Source of the DNA: Ignavibacteriae bacterium HGW-Ignavibacteriae-1
GTDB taxonomy: Bacteria; Bacteroidota; Ignavibacteria; Kapaibacteriales; UBA2268
Assembly: GCA_002839825.1 (NCBI GenBank)
Contig: PGYU01000005.1
Coordinates: 186,001 to 250,000 of the forward strand
Reading direction: 5' to 3'
Length of the DNA stretch: 64,000 nucleotides
The notes under the pieces are model-generated. The model saw only the letters and a list, made by a program, of their open reading frames with translations, had not been told where the DNA came from and searched no databases. Numbering within the stretch: the stretch's first letter is position 1; every line of letters begins with the position of its first letter. A program made the position numbers and the translations under genes. Shown piece by piece: positions 25,232 to 35,220 of the stretch.

Positions 25232-27451
25232 ATGAGAAATCATATTTTGTTAATTTTATTTTCAATATTTTTTATAAATGTTAATCTTTTTTCGCAACAA
25301 AACATAACAGGTACTGTATATGGAGTGGGTGCGGAAGAGGAAAAAATTCCATTGAGCAAAGCCCGCATCACATGGATGAATTCCGATATCGGCACTTTAA
25401 CCGATGATAAGGGCAACTTCAAAATTGAAGCAATCGAAGATGGTCACAATTTGATCGTCAGCTTTTTGGGTTATGTCAGCGACACCGTCCATGTCCACGA
25501 CTATGAAGGTTCGTTAGAAATTGTAATGAATACATTTTCTACGACCGATGAAGTCACAGTAACCGGAAGGATGAATGATGCTACAATTTCAAAATCGGAT
25601 ATGTCAAGCAATTTTAAAATCTCCGAAAAAGGCTTACAAAAGGCAGCTTGCTGTAATTTGGCTGAAAGTTTTGTGACAAATGCCGCTGCAGATGTCGAAT
25701 TTTCAGATGCCGTTACAGGCGCGCGGCAGATTAAACTCCTCGGTTTGCAAGGTATTTACAGCCAGTTGATGTTTGAGAATGTTCCGTCACTCAGAGGATT
25801 GGCTACATCATTTGGTTTGTCTTACGTTCCGGGACCTTGGATGCAATCAATTTCAATTTCAAAAGGTACATCGTCCGTTGTAAATGGTTATGAATCAATT
25901 ACCGGGCAAATAAATCTCGATTTCAAAAAGCCTGAAGAATATAACCCTATGCATTTCAATGTGTTTACTGAAGAAATTGGGCGATTTGAAGCAAATGTTG
26001 ACGCAACGTACAGATTATCTGATGAAGTAAGTACGATGATGTTATTGCATGGAAATAGCAGCAGTTTTGATCATGACTACAACGGAAACGGTTTTACAGA
26101 CCATCCTTTGGTACAGCAATTCAATTTCATGAACCGCTGGAAACTTCAGTATGACGGATACGAATCTGTAACAGGAGCACATATTATCGTTGAAGACCGC
26201 CAAGGCGGACAAAGTGATTATTTGCGTGGAATTAATAAAGAAGCCTACGGCATTGACATTAAAACTAATCGTTTCCAAGTGTTTTCTAAAAATGGATTTT
26301 TGTTGGACGATGACGCTCTTTCTTCAATTGGAACGATTGTTTCATTTACTCATCATAGCCAAAAATCTTTTTTCGGCAAACGTACTTATGATGGCGAACA
26401 AAATTCATTTTATGCGAATTTCATTTACGACCATAGTTTTGCAGATTACGAAGCAGAAGAAAAATACGCTAAATTGACCACCGGCTTAAGTTTTCAGTAC
26501 GATAATTTGAATGAAAATTTGGATTTAAACCCGACAAATCGTAACGAACTTGTTCCGGGTATCTTCACTGAATTTTCTTATTCAGGACTTCAAAACTTCA
26601 TATTTACTGCAGGATTGAGAGCGGATAATCATAATCTATATGGAACTTTTATCACACCTCGATTCCACATAAAATATGACCTGACTGAAAGTACAGTATT
26701 CAGAGCCTCTGCAGGGAAGGGCTATCGCTCATCTTATATTTATGCAGAAAATTCTGCAATCCTTGCTTCATCGAGAAATATTATTATCGAAAGTGACTTA
26801 AATCAAGAAGAAGCATGGAATTACGGGCTAAATACTACTTCGGAATTCGATTTCGCAGGCGTTTATTTCACACTTAATATAGATTATTTCCATACACAGT
26901 TTATAAATCAAGTAGTTATGGATATGGATAGAGATGTAAATTCGATATATTTCTCAAATCTCGATGGCGAATCATACTCAAACAGCTTCCAAATTGACTT
27001 AATTATCGAACCGTTCAGCGGCTTTACAGCATCAACCGCGTATAGAATTAATGATGTGAAAAGCACCTATAACGGGGTGTTGATGGATAAGCCTTTGCAA
27101 AGTTTCGTCAAAAGCTTTTTGAATCTTGCTTACACATTGCCTGACGAATCTTGGAGTTTCGATTTTACTTTTGATTACAACGGCAAAGGTAGATTGCCAT
27201 CTACGGCAAACAATCCTGAAGAATACCGTCTAGGAGATGAGTTCCCGGGTTACTTGATGCTACACTCGCAAGTCACTAAGCGTTTCGGGCAATTTGAAAT
27301 TTATGTAGGTGGCGAAAACCTCAGCAATTTCATTCAGCCGAACCCTATTATCGCTGCGAACGACCCATTCGGACCGTATTTCGATACTTCGATGATTTGG
27401 GGACCGATTATGGGTAGAAAAATTTATATGGGTGCAAGATACACACTCTAA
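25232..27451 (+). CDS. TonB-dependent receptor (metal-type candidate)
   Basis: Outer-membrane receptor of 739 residues. A signal peptide ends near residue 22 (LFSQQNITG) and is followed by a carboxypeptidase-regulatory-like beta domain (about 24-105). The plug domain has DEVTVTGR, AACCNLAESF and the loops KLLGLQGIYSQLMFENVPSL and GYESITGQINLDFKKPE. A 22-strand-type barrel then ends in MGARYTL. The CC within the plug motif is characteristic of receptors paired with HYC_CC_PP proteins, suggesting uptake of a thiophilic metal or its chelate. Substrate unproven. A strong hairpin terminator follows. Confidence 0.85.
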   Translation: MRNHILLILFSIFFINVNLFSQQNITGTVYGVGAEEEKIPLSKARITWMNSDIGTLTDDKGNFKIEAIEDGHNLIVSFLGYVSDTVHVHDYEGSLEIVMNTFSTTDEVTVTGRMNDATISKSDMSSNFKISEKGLQKAACCNLAESFVTNAAADVEFSDAVTGARQIKLLGLQGIYSQLMFENVPSLRGLATSFGLSYVPGPWMQSISISKGTSSVVNGYESITGQINLDFKKPEEYNPMHFNVFTEEIGRFEANVDATYRLSDEVSTMMLLHGNSSSFDHDYNGNGFTDHPLVQQFNFMNRWKLQYDGYESVTGAHIIVEDRQGGQSDYLRGINKEAYGIDIKTNRFQVFSKNGFLLDDDALSSIGTIVSFTHHSQKSFFGKRTYDGEQNSFYANFIYDHSFADYEAEEKYAKLTTGLSFQYDNLNENLDLNPTNRNELVPGIFTEFSYSGLQNFIFTAGLRADNHNLYGTFITPRFHIKYDLTESTVFRASAGKGYRSSYIYAENSAILASSRNIIIESDLNQEEAWNYGLNTTSEFDFAGVYFTLNIDYFHTQFINQVVMDMDRDVNSIYFSNLDGESYSNSFQIDLIIEPFSGFTASTAYRINDVKSTYNGVLMDKPLQSFVKSFLNLAYTLPDESWSFDFTFDYNGKGRLPSTANNPEEYRLGDEFPGYLMLHSQVTKRFGQFEIYVGGENLSNFIQPNPIIAANDPFGPYFDTSMIWGPIMGRKIYMGARYTL

Positions 27452-27472
27452 TTCTTCTCGCACTGAAATATT

Positions 27473-27510
27473 AAAAGGGTGAATGCAGTCGCATTCACCC
27501 TTTTATTTTT
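27473..27510 (+). terminator. Terminator between the TonB receptor and glnN (bidirectional)
   Basis: AAAAGGGTGAATGC, loop AGTC, exact complement (27473-27504), followed by a T-rich run. It also yields four T on the minus strand, so it probably serves both convergent genes. Confidence 0.92.
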
Positions 27511-27543
27511 TTAATTCACTTTCTACTTATTTAAACTTTTATT

Positions 27544-29733
27544 TTAGTGCAAAAATAATAATTCGCGATATTTTGGTAATTGCCAATATTTATCGTCCAC
27601 CATCAACTCCAATTTATCTGCATGAGAGCGAATTATGTCGAATAATGGTTTTACCTTTGAGCAGAAATGTTCTGCTTTTTCGGCATCATCGCTTTTTTGA
27701 GATGCTGCTTTGCGCTCTATTTCCAATTCATTCAAATGTTTTATCATACCTTCGAGATGAGATGAAATCTTAATTAATTGATTTTTATGAGCTTCAGCTT
27801 CGGCAATTAATCCGATTTCTTTTAATCCCTGAACATTTTTAATTAATTCATTTTGATATGAAACAACCGACGGAATTATCATTGTCTGGGCAATTTCATC
27901 AACTAATACAGCCTCAATTTCCAATTTATGAATATATTCCAAAATTGCGACATTATATCGAGCAATTATCTCATCACGACTGAAAACGCCGGTATTAGCA
28001 AGAAACTCGATATTATGCTCTTTAATCATTTCATTTAAGGCTATTGGTGTCGTCTTGAGATTTGGCAGACCACGTTTTTCCGCCTCTTGTACCCATTCCT
28101 CACTATAATTATCGCCATTAAAAATAATAGGTTCGCATTCGATTAACATTTCAATTAAAGTATTTTTAATTGCAGTTTCCTTTTCTTTTCCTTTCGAAAT
28201 TAGTTTGTCAACTTTAATTTTGAATTCGGAAAATGTATCCGCAGTTATTATATTCAATATTGTCATAGGGTTAGACACATTTACCGATGAACCTACCGCA
28301 CGAAATTCAAATTTATTTCCGGTAAATGGAAATGGCGAAGTACGATTTCTGTCAGTTGTATGGAGTTTATGGAATGGCACTAAAAGATGCTCCAATCCCG
28401 AATTTACCTGAACACTTTCATCCTTGTATTCAATTCCGTTTTTGAATGCATCTAAAACTTTTTGCACATTATCACCCGTAAATACAGAAATAATTGCCGG
28501 AGGAGCTTCATGGGCACCTAAACGATGTTCATTACCGGCATTGGCGATGCTGGCGCGCAATAAATCGGCATGTTTATAAACTGCATAAATCGTATTTATG
28601 AAAAAAGTCATAAACATCAAATTAGTTTCGGGATGGTCGCCCGGTTCGAGCAAATTGACGCCCGTATTCGTGGACATTGACCAATTATTATGTTTGCCTG
28701 AGCCATTTAATCCGTTGAAGGGTTTTTCGTGCATCAGCACCCTTAATCCATGTTTTTTCGATATGCGGTCAATTTTATCCATCAGCAACAAATTATGGTC
28801 TGCGGCAATATTTGCATACTCAAAATGCGGTGCACATTCAAATTGATTCGGTGCTACTTCATTGTGACGAGTCTTAATAGGAATCCCCAATCGCAAGGCT
28901 TCTTGTTCGAAATCAATTATAAAATTGTAAACACGTTCGGGAATCGAAGCGAAATAATGGTCTTCGAGCTGTTGTCCGCGTGCTGAAGCATTACCGTAAA
29001 GAGTCCGACCGCACAAAATCAAATCCGGACGTGCATTGAACAATGATTCATCAACCACGAAATATTCTTGTTCCCAGCCGAGAGTTGGGATGACTTTGTT
29101 GATATTTTCATCAAAATATTTACACACACCAACTGCAGCCTTGTTAAGCAAACTCATAGATTTGAGCAGAGGGGCTTTCATGTCGAGCGATTCGCCGGAA
29201 TATGAAATCAAAATTGCCGGAACGCAAAGGGTTTTGCCATATTTGCCGCGACGAATGAAAATCGGAGATTTCGGGTCCCAGATAGTATAACTACGGGCAT
29301 TGTGTGTACTTCGCAATCCTCCGGACGGAAAACTCGAGCCGTCGGGCTCTTGCACAATCAATTCCAATCCTGAAAGCATTTCAATAGCTCGCCAATGCTT
29401 GTCAAATTTGAAAAAAGTATCGTGCTTTTCGGAAGTTTTGCCGGTGAGCGGTTGGAACCAATGCGTATAGTGAGTTACTCCATGGTCAATCGCCCAATTC
29501 TTGAGTCCAATGGCAATCATATCGGCTGTATCGGAATCTAAGGCGATATCGTTTTCGATGCAATTCTCGAATTTTTCGTAAACATCAATCGCAAGGTACT
29601 TTTTCTTGGCTTCAGGACCAAAGACGTATTGGTTGAAATACTCTGAAACAGGCTTGTCCATTGGTTTCAAATACGAAGTATCGTAGTTCTTCTTAGCAGC
29701 GATATTCTGAATGCTCCCAAGTCTGACGGTCAT
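27544..29733 (-). CDS. glnN: Glutamine synthetase type III
   Basis: Cytoplasmic enzyme of 729 residues that makes glutamine from glutamate, ammonia and ATP. The size and text are those of the GSIII family typical of Bacteroidota and cyanobacteria. Motifs include DHGVTHYTHWFQPLTG, GWEQEYFVVDE, RHNEVAPNQFECAPHFE (metal-binding and catalytic), NGSGKHNNWSMSTNTG (ATP and glutamate loop) and NEHRLGAHEAPPAI. The 200-residue C-terminal helical extension special to GSIII is present. No P-II or ammonium-transporter gene is adjacent. Confidence 0.96.
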   Translation of the reverse strand: MTVRLGSIQNIAAKKNYDTSYLKPMDKPVSEYFNQYVFGPEAKKKYLAIDVYEKFENCIENDIALDSDTADMIAIGLKNWAIDHGVTHYTHWFQPLTGKTSEKHDTFFKFDKHWRAIEMLSGLELIVQEPDGSSFPSGGLRSTHNARSYTIWDPKSPIFIRRGKYGKTLCVPAILISYSGESLDMKAPLLKSMSLLNKAAVGVCKYFDENINKVIPTLGWEQEYFVVDESLFNARPDLILCGRTLYGNASARGQQLEDHYFASIPERVYNFIIDFEQEALRLGIPIKTRHNEVAPNQFECAPHFEYANIAADHNLLLMDKIDRISKKHGLRVLMHEKPFNGLNGSGKHNNWSMSTNTGVNLLEPGDHPETNLMFMTFFINTIYAVYKHADLLRASIANAGNEHRLGAHEAPPAIISVFTGDNVQKVLDAFKNGIEYKDESVQVNSGLEHLLVPFHKLHTTDRNRTSPFPFTGNKFEFRAVGSSVNVSNPMTILNIITADTFSEFKIKVDKLISKGKEKETAIKNTLIEMLIECEPIIFNGDNYSEEWVQEAEKRGLPNLKTTPIALNEMIKEHNIEFLANTGVFSRDEIIARYNVAILEYIHKLEIEAVLVDEIAQTMIIPSVVSYQNELIKNVQGLKEIGLIAEAEAHKNQLIKISSHLEGMIKHLNELEIERKAASQKSDDAEKAEHFCSKVKPLFDIIRSHADKLELMVDDKYWQLPKYRELLFLH

Positions 29734-29841
29734 AAAATTGACTCCATATAAAATGTTTTAAAATTTATGACTTATGACGATGTAAAGCAAAAATTTGAGA
29801 GAGTGTGGAAAAGTTTTTGTTAAGCTAAACTTAATTTAAGG

Positions 29842-30822
29842 TTAAAAGAAACAATTATCAAGCTCTCCTTTGGCGATTCCTCTAAAGTATGCGTCCAAAT
29901 CAAATTGATTCAGAAGATTTGAAATTACGTTGTACTCATGCTTCACACCTATAAGTGCTGTTTCAATATCGGAAGTTTCAGCCGTATTAAAATAATCGCC
30001 GTAAATTTTGCACTCTTTGATGAAACCATTTTCAACGTTTAAATGGACTTCGATATTTCCGGCTGAAGTTCTTTCCAATTTTTCAAAATTGTACTTTGCC
30101 TGATAGCCAAAATTCCAATCCCAAGTGCTATATTTCTCGTCGGCTAATTTCTTAATCGCTTCATTGTCTTCCGCATTGAATTCATACATTTTGGCATCAG
30201 AATAAATAGACTGAATGTGCTTCATAATCAGTTGTGTAAATTCGTCGAGTGCAATAGGTTGGGGCAGATGTTCGCTAATATTTGTAACGCGCGAACGAAC
30301 TGATTTTACGGCTTTATCTTGAAATTTCAAGGGATTGACTTTGAGTGCTTCAGTCAAATCGGATATTTGCGATGTGAAAAGCAATGTGCCATGCTGAAGA
30401 ACGCGATTCCGAATGACATGAACAGCATTACCGGAGAATTTTTTCCCTTCGATTGTTAAATCGTTTCGTCCTTCGAATATTGCATTTACACCGAGTGATT
30501 GCAAAACGTCTAAAATTGGTTGAGTGTATTTGCGAAAATCAACCAAGTTACTGTCTTCGCCATTGACGATAAACGTGAAATTCAGATTCCCCAAATCGTG
30601 AAAAACTGCACCGCCACCGGACAATCTTCGGACCACTTTGATGTCATTTTGGCGGACATGCTCAAGATTGATTTCGGCAAGAGTGTTTTGGTGTTTGCCG
30701 ACTACAATGGCGTTGTTATTTCGCCAAAGCATGAAAATATCGTCTTGGAAATTTTTGAAAAGATGCTCTTCGGTTGCCATGTTGATATATGGCTCAATCG
30801 AAGTATTGTATATACAAAGCAT
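29842..30822 (-). CDS. lplA: Lipoate-protein ligase A
   Basis: Protein of 326 residues that activates free lipoate with ATP and attaches it to the E2 and GcvH proteins. Signature segments: LWRNNNAIVVGKHQN, VVRRLSGGGAVFHDLGNLNFTF (lipoyl-AMP binding), KFSGNAVHVIRNRVLQHGTLL and a conserved Lys in GKKFSG. The C-terminal accessory domain (about 245-326) is present. A lipoamide dehydrogenase gene is about 13 kb away in this window, but there is no operon link. Confidence 0.92.
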   Translation of the reverse strand: MLCIYNTSIEPYINMATEEHLFKNFQDDIFMLWRNNNAIVVGKHQNTLAEINLEHVRQNDIKVVRRLSGGGAVFHDLGNLNFTFIVNGEDSNLVDFRKYTQPILDVLQSLGVNAIFEGRNDLTIEGKKFSGNAVHVIRNRVLQHGTLLFTSQISDLTEALKVNPLKFQDKAVKSVRSRVTNISEHLPQPIALDEFTQLIMKHIQSIYSDAKMYEFNAEDNEAIKKLADEKYSTWDWNFGYQAKYNFEKLERTSAGNIEVHLNVENGFIKECKIYGDYFNTAETSDIETALIGVKHEYNVISNLLNQFDLDAYFRGIAKGELDNCFF

Positions 30823-30887
30823 AAGTCTGTTTCTATCTGATTTATTGTTTATTTTATAAATGCGAAAAACATTATTGTTAGCTAAAT

Positions 30888-31313
30888 TTATTTACTCGGA
30901 GAAGCATTTGTGGCTTCTTGTGCTGCCAACCTAAAAGCATCAACTACGCGTTTGTATTTGAGCGCTTCAGAGCCTTTCAACTTGGAACGTTCCAAGAATG
31001 CTACAAAATTGTTTGCTACTGCAAATGCAATTTCAAATTTGATTGGCGTGTTTTCGGTTATATTTTTTTGCAAAATTTCATCAATAAATGGTTTGAGCGT
31101 GGTTTTGACTTCGATGAATGAATTAACTTCCGCACCTGCGATTTCTACATCATCAATTTGATTATAAGCAAATAATAAATCACCGGCATTTACTCCGGGC
31201 TTGAGCATGACTGCTTTTTTGTCGGTTTGACTATATGTAGAATCGGGGTTTATTCCGAAAAATAGAACAGTAGTAAAAATAAACAATAAGCAAAATTTTA
31301 AAGGCACTTTCAT
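30888..31313 (-). CDS. Secreted hypothetical protein
   Basis: Protein of 141 residues with a signal peptide (about 1-28, ending STYSQ). The mature part (TDKKAVMLKPGVNAGDLLFAYNQIDDVEIAGAEV, given in two halves: residues 31-47 and 48-64) is mixed alpha/beta with an alanine-rich tail. No cysteine, no anchor and no recognised domain. It follows the PorQ-like gene by only 8 bases on the same strand, so it is probably co-expressed with that barrel and may be its periplasmic partner. That is inference. Confidence 0.6.
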   Translation of the reverse strand: MKVPLKFCLLFIFTTVLFFGINPDSTYSQTDKKAVMLKPGVNAGDLLFAYNQIDDVEIAGAEVNSFIEVKTTLKPFIDEILQKNITENTPIKFEIAFAVANNFVAFLERSKLKGSEALKYKRVVDAFRLAAQEATNASPSK

Positions 31314-31321
31314 TTTCCCTC

Positions 31322-32275
31322 TTAGAATAATTGTTTTACACCTAAACTAATGCTGAATCTATGCAAATTGACGGCTGAACCGTAACGAGTGAATCCATAG
31401 TCGAAATTAATCATGTCGGTTTTGACACCAATGCCGCCCGAAAATCCGGTCAAGCCTTTGTCCACTTCCGATGATGTGAGTGAGCGAGCTTCGTTATCGT
31501 AGCCCAATCTTGCTTGAATGTATTCGCCCAAATAAATTTCGGCGCCTACATTGAATCTTTTGAATCTATCAAAAAAGTTATCAGCTTGGTCGGACAAATG
31601 ATGCAATGATAAATTGAATAAAACCGGCAAACCTTGCAATCTGTGGTTGAAGCCAACTCTGAAATCCAAAGGTAAAGGTTCGTTTTGATTGCCAATTTTC
31701 GTGATTTGAGTGCCAATATGCAAAATTGACATTGCAAGATTGGTTCTGCCATCGGGCAATAAATACAAGAGACCTGCATCGAAAGCAACCGCAGAAGTGC
31801 TTACTTCTTCAATTCCCGTAAAAATATATTTTAGAGTCAATCCATAATAAAAATCTTTGTCGAGTTCATTTGAATAGCTTACACCGAACAAGAAATCATT
31901 TGCCCCGAAAGTGCGACCATCACGATTGCCCATCCCATCGGCATATTCGAATGCTCCATAGCTTGTGTATCCAATTGATGCGGCTAAAGAGCCACTTTCT
32001 TCGGTATGATGAGTATAACTTACATTGCCGGAATTAATATACAATACATGCTTCAAAAAAGTCACCGATAGAGGTTTTGTGTGTATCGTACTGACTGTTG
32101 CGGGATTGAAATACATTGACGTAGGGTCATCTTCCATAGCAACGAAGGAACCTGAAAGTCCTGATGCACGGGCGCTCGAAACATATCTCAAAAAGCTGAA
32201 AGGCGAGTCAATCGCAATTCCTTCGCTCACAGCAGCTAATAATAATATTACAACGGCAAATTTAAGTTTGTTCAT
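31322..32275 (-). CDS. PorQ/PorV-like outer-membrane protein
   Basis: Beta-barrel protein of 317 residues with a signal peptide (about 1-20). The mature region begins SFLRYVSSARASGLSGSFVAM followed by DDPTSMYFNPA, matching PorQ/PorV-type proteins of type IX secretion. Later strands include YYGLTLKYIFTG and ARLGYDNEA, ending LGVKQLF. PorQ helps attach T9SS cargo at the outer membrane. It lies downstream of the par operon on the same strand, after a gap of 57 bases. Confidence 0.72.
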   Translation of the reverse strand: MNKLKFAVVILLLAAVSEGIAIDSPFSFLRYVSSARASGLSGSFVAMEDDPTSMYFNPATVSTIHTKPLSVTFLKHVLYINSGNVSYTHHTEESGSLAASIGYTSYGAFEYADGMGNRDGRTFGANDFLFGVSYSNELDKDFYYGLTLKYIFTGIEEVSTSAVAFDAGLLYLLPDGRTNLAMSILHIGTQITKIGNQNEPLPLDFRVGFNHRLQGLPVLFNLSLHHLSDQADNFFDRFKRFNVGAEIYLGEYIQARLGYDNEARSLTSSEVDKGLTGFSGGIGVKTDMINFDYGFTRYGSAVNLHRFSISLGVKQLF

Positions 32276-32332
32276 TTTGTCACCATATTGTTATCGAAAA
32301 CGTAGATATGCGCCATAGGCAAGTCTTTTCCC

Positions 32333-32740
32333 TTAATTATTTTCGTTAATTATGTCCAAGAAAAATTTTGGCGGCTTCATAGGCTTACGCGATTTTGAAT
32401 TCATAAATATATGCTCTGTAAATCCATTTGTTATTATCGTATTATCTTTCAAAATATTATAATTGAACCTTAGCAAAGCGCCACCTGTGTATTCTAAAGC
32501 GGCCTGAATCTCCAAAACATCGTCATAATAAGCCGGATGGTTATATTTGGCATATGCCTGAGTAAGCGGTAGCATAAAACCTTCGTCTTCCATTTTGCGG
32601 TAATTCATGTCATGGGTTCGCATTAATTCAGTTCTACCGATTTCGAATAATGTTAAGTAATTTCCGTTATACAGGAAGCCCATACGGTCAGTATCGGCAT
32701 ACCTTACACGAAAAGTAGCAACATTTTGAAATGTCTTCAT
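32333..32740 (-). CDS. Acyl-CoA thioesterase (YbgC/4-hydroxybenzoyl-CoA thioesterase family)
   Basis: Hot-dog-fold protein of 135 residues. The signature FRVRYADTDRMGFLYNGNYLTLFEIGR holds the catalytic Asp (YADTD) in the usual place, followed by YRKMEDEGFMLPL. Family members hydrolyse short or aromatic acyl-CoA thioesters. It lies one base after the parB stop and is therefore translated from the same transcript as NUDIX, parA and parB. Confidence 0.85.
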   Translation of the reverse strand: MKTFQNVATFRVRYADTDRMGFLYNGNYLTLFEIGRTELMRTHDMNYRKMEDEGFMLPLTQAYAKYNHPAYYDDVLEIQAALEYTGGALLRFNYNILKDNTIITNGFTEHIFMNSKSRKPMKPPKFFLDIINENN

Positions 32741-32741
32741 C

Positions 32742-33686
32742 CTAATATTCTTTCACTTTATCAAACAATTCAATCAATCTTTCCAAATCATCAGACGAAT
32801 AAAACTCAAATTCGATAATGCCGCTTTCCTTAGATTTTGGAATTACTCTCACATTTGTTCCGAATGCTACGCGAAGTTTGTCAGCCTTATCATTCAAAAT
32901 TGCTTTTGTTGATTCGGCTATTGGATTTTTCTCGGGGAATTTTGCCTTGGGTTTGTCAATTGCAATTTTACCCGATTCGATTCTTTTAACCAATGTTTCC
33001 GTGTCGCGAACATTCAATTTCTTTTCAATTATCTCATTTCCAGCCCAAATCATCTTTGCTGCATCATTCAACCCCAACAATGCTCTTGCGTGACCCATGC
33101 TCAGACGCTTCTCGCGAAGCATTTCCTGCACTTTGAGCGGCAATCGCAACAGTCGCAAAAAGTTTGCTATAGTAGAGCGGTCCTTGTTAAATAATTCGGC
33201 GATTTGCTCTTGAGTATAATTAAATTTTTCGATAAATTCGTTGTATCCGTACGCTTCTTCCATCGGATTGAGGTCTTTTCGCTGAATATTTTCTTCCAAT
33301 GCTATTACAAGCATCTGCGAATCAGATTTGACAGCGAGAACGTAAGCCGGAATGACCTTTAAATCAGCTTCGATTGACGCTCTGAGACGTCGCTCGCCAC
33401 TGACTAATTCATAACCGTTAATTGTTTTGCGAACGATTATCGGTTGCAATATTCCATGCTTTTTGATAGAATTAGTCAAATCTTCGAGTCCGTCCGGGTC
33501 GAAGTTTTTCCTTGGCTGATATGGATTGACTCTTATTTCGTTGACATTTACTTCGGCAAATAATTTGCTTTCAGCCGTTTCTTTGCCACTCAAACTGAAT
33601 CCCTTATCGGTATCAAATTCAACTGAAGAAATCAAGGCTCCGAGACCTTTGCCCAAACCCGTTTTCTTTTTCGGTAACTTATTCAT
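32742..33686 (-). CDS. parB: Chromosome partitioning protein ParB
   Basis: Protein of 314 residues that binds parS and CTP and loads condensin near the origin. Seen are the N-terminal [10 protein letters not shown] segment (ParA contact), the [11 protein letters not shown] box, the CTP-binding [26 protein letters not shown], a helix-turn-helix region ([23 protein letters not shown]) given by two parts around residues 165-190, and a C-terminal dimerisation part. It overlaps parA by 8 bases. parAB usually lie near the replication origin, but no dnaA, gidA or origin is visible here. Confidence 0.95.
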   Translation of the reverse strand: MNKLPKKKTGLGKGLGALISSVEFDTDKGFSLSGKETAESKLFAEVNVNEIRVNPYQPRKNFDPDGLEDLTNSIKKHGILQPIIVRKTINGYELVSGERRLRASIEADLKVIPAYVLAVKSDSQMLVIALEENIQRKDLNPMEEAYGYNEFIEKFNYTQEQIAELFNKDRSTIANFLRLLRLPLKVQEMLREKRLSMGHARALLGLNDAAKMIWAGNEIIEKKLNVRDTETLVKRIESGKIAIDKPKAKFPEKNPIAESTKAILNDKADKLRVAFGTNVRVIPKSKESGIIEFEFYSSDDLERLIELFDKVKEY

Positions 33687-34464
33687 TATTTCTCAAAAAT
33701 TTTCTGTTATTATCCACTAATTCAGTTGCAAGGTCTATATAATTTTGTGTGCCCGAGCAAGTCGCATCGTAAAGTAAGACCGGCAATCCGTGACTTGGTG
33801 CTTCAGATAACCTTACATTTCGATTAATCACAGTCTTGAATACTTTTTTTCCAAAATGTTGTTTGACTTCCTCTGCAACTTGGTTGGACAAACGAAGTCT
33901 CGAATCAAACATTGTCAGAAGCACGCCTTCGATTTCCAAATCTGTGTTTAGTTGGTATTGCACAATTGATATTGTATTGAGCAATTGTCCGAGCCCTTCG
34001 AGCGCATAATATTCGCATTGGACAGGTATCAGTACCGAATCCGCAGCAGATAATGCATTCAAAGTCAATAATCCCAAAGACGGGGGACAATCAATTATCA
34101 AAAAATCATAATCATCACGAATATCTTTCAAAACATTTTTGAGAATAAGTTCGCGATGTTTAATGCTCACCATTTCGATTTCTGCGCCTACGAGATTGAT
34201 ATGCGATGGCAAAAGTGACAAGTAGGGCATCTCAGTTTGCATAATCGTAGAATTGACTTCGATGTCATTGACTAATACTTCGTAAATTGTGTGGTCGGAA
34301 CGTTTAGTATCAATGCCCACTCCGGCAGAAGTATTTGCCTGAGGGTCAATATCTATCAGCAATACTTTATACTCATTTGCTGCAAGTGATGCAGATAAAT
34401 TGATAGAAGTCGTAGTTTTGCCTACTCCGCCTTTTTGGTTTGCTATTGCTATTACTTTGCCCAT
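33679..34464 (-). CDS. parA: Chromosome partitioning ATPase ParA (Soj)
   Basis: Protein of 261 residues with the deviant Walker A motif [10 protein letters not shown] at residues 11-20, the A' motif [12 protein letters not shown], Walker [15 protein letters not shown] and the typical [10 protein letters not shown]. It drives chromosome segregation with ParB by ATP-dependent DNA binding. Short N-terminus without HTH, so it is the Soj type. It starts 3 bases after the NUDIX gene. Confidence 0.96.
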   Translation of the reverse strand: MGKVIAIANQKGGVGKTTTSINLSASLAANEYKVLLIDIDPQANTSAGVGIDTKRSDHTIYEVLVNDIEVNSTIMQTEMPYLSLLPSHINLVGAEIEMVSIKHRELILKNVLKDIRDDYDFLIIDCPPSLGLLTLNALSAADSVLIPVQCEYYALEGLGQLLNTISIVQYQLNTDLEIEGVLLTMFDSRLRLSNQVAEEVKQHFGKKVFKTVINRNVRLSEAPSHGLPVLLYDATCSGTQNYIDLATELVDNNRKFLRNNE

Positions 34465-34467
34465 TGT

Positions 34468-35013
34468 CTATAAACCATATTTTAAAGAATAATAAAATAA
34501 TGCTGTTAGAATTACCGAATGATTCAACTCACCGGATAATATCATATTTCTAATTTCAGGAATCGGAATCGTCACTACATCAATCACTTCGTGGCTGTCC
34601 AAATTTTGAACGCTTAATTTCTTGCAATCCAACCATACAAAACTTGTGCATTTATTAGTCAAAAAAGCAGGATTGGGGAGACTGACACCAATTTGAATCG
34701 GTTCGCCTGAGCCCATAAAGCCCGTTTCTTCAATACATTCACGTTTTGCGGCATCAAGTGCGGATTCGTTTTTCTCTTTCAATCCACCGGGTAATTCTAA
34801 GCTGACAGAATCAGACCCATGCCTGTATTGCTTCACAAAAACGATATTGCCGTCATCAGTAATAGGAATGATATTTACCCAATCAGGTGAGTCAAGAACC
34901 GTAAAAAAACCTCGTTGCATACTAACGGGGTTCAATCTTTCGATGCTTTTAGCCCTGAAAATTCTCAAATCGGCTACCTGAGTTTCCGACAATGTTTCCC
35001 ATTTACTAATCAA
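34468..35013 (-). CDS. NUDIX hydrolase (ADP-ribose pyrophosphatase type)
   Basis: Protein of 181 residues. The complete Nudix box G-x5-E-x7-R-E-x2-E-E-x-G is visible: GLKEKNE at about 93-99, then RECIEETGF at about 107-115. The preceding VKQYRHGSDSVSLELPGG is typical of ADP-ribose and nucleotide-sugar pyrophosphatases. The only usable start in frame is the TTG at 35011-35013, since a stop lies three codons upstream. It heads the par operon, an arrangement of no obvious functional link. Confidence 0.85.
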   Translation of the reverse strand: MISKWETLSETQVADLRIFRAKSIERLNPVSMQRGFFTVLDSPDWVNIIPITDDGNIVFVKQYRHGSDSVSLELPGGLKEKNESALDAAKRECIEETGFMGSGEPIQIGVSLPNPAFLTNKCTSFVWLDCKKLSVQNLDSHEVIDVVTIPIPEIRNMILSGELNHSVILTALFYYSLKYGL

Positions 35014-35220
35014 TAAACGTGCTTATGAATTTATACAAAATACAAATTTAAGAAAAAAATCGGTCAAGTTTTCAACTAAGTTTAAACCTGATTACAAATC
35101 AAGCTGAATTTACTCTAAAATTATAGTTTAGGAGATACAAATCATATCTCCGATAATAAGATTATAATTTTTTTCGCTACTTTTCGTATTGACTAAAATA
35201 TTAATTACGAGAATGAAAAT

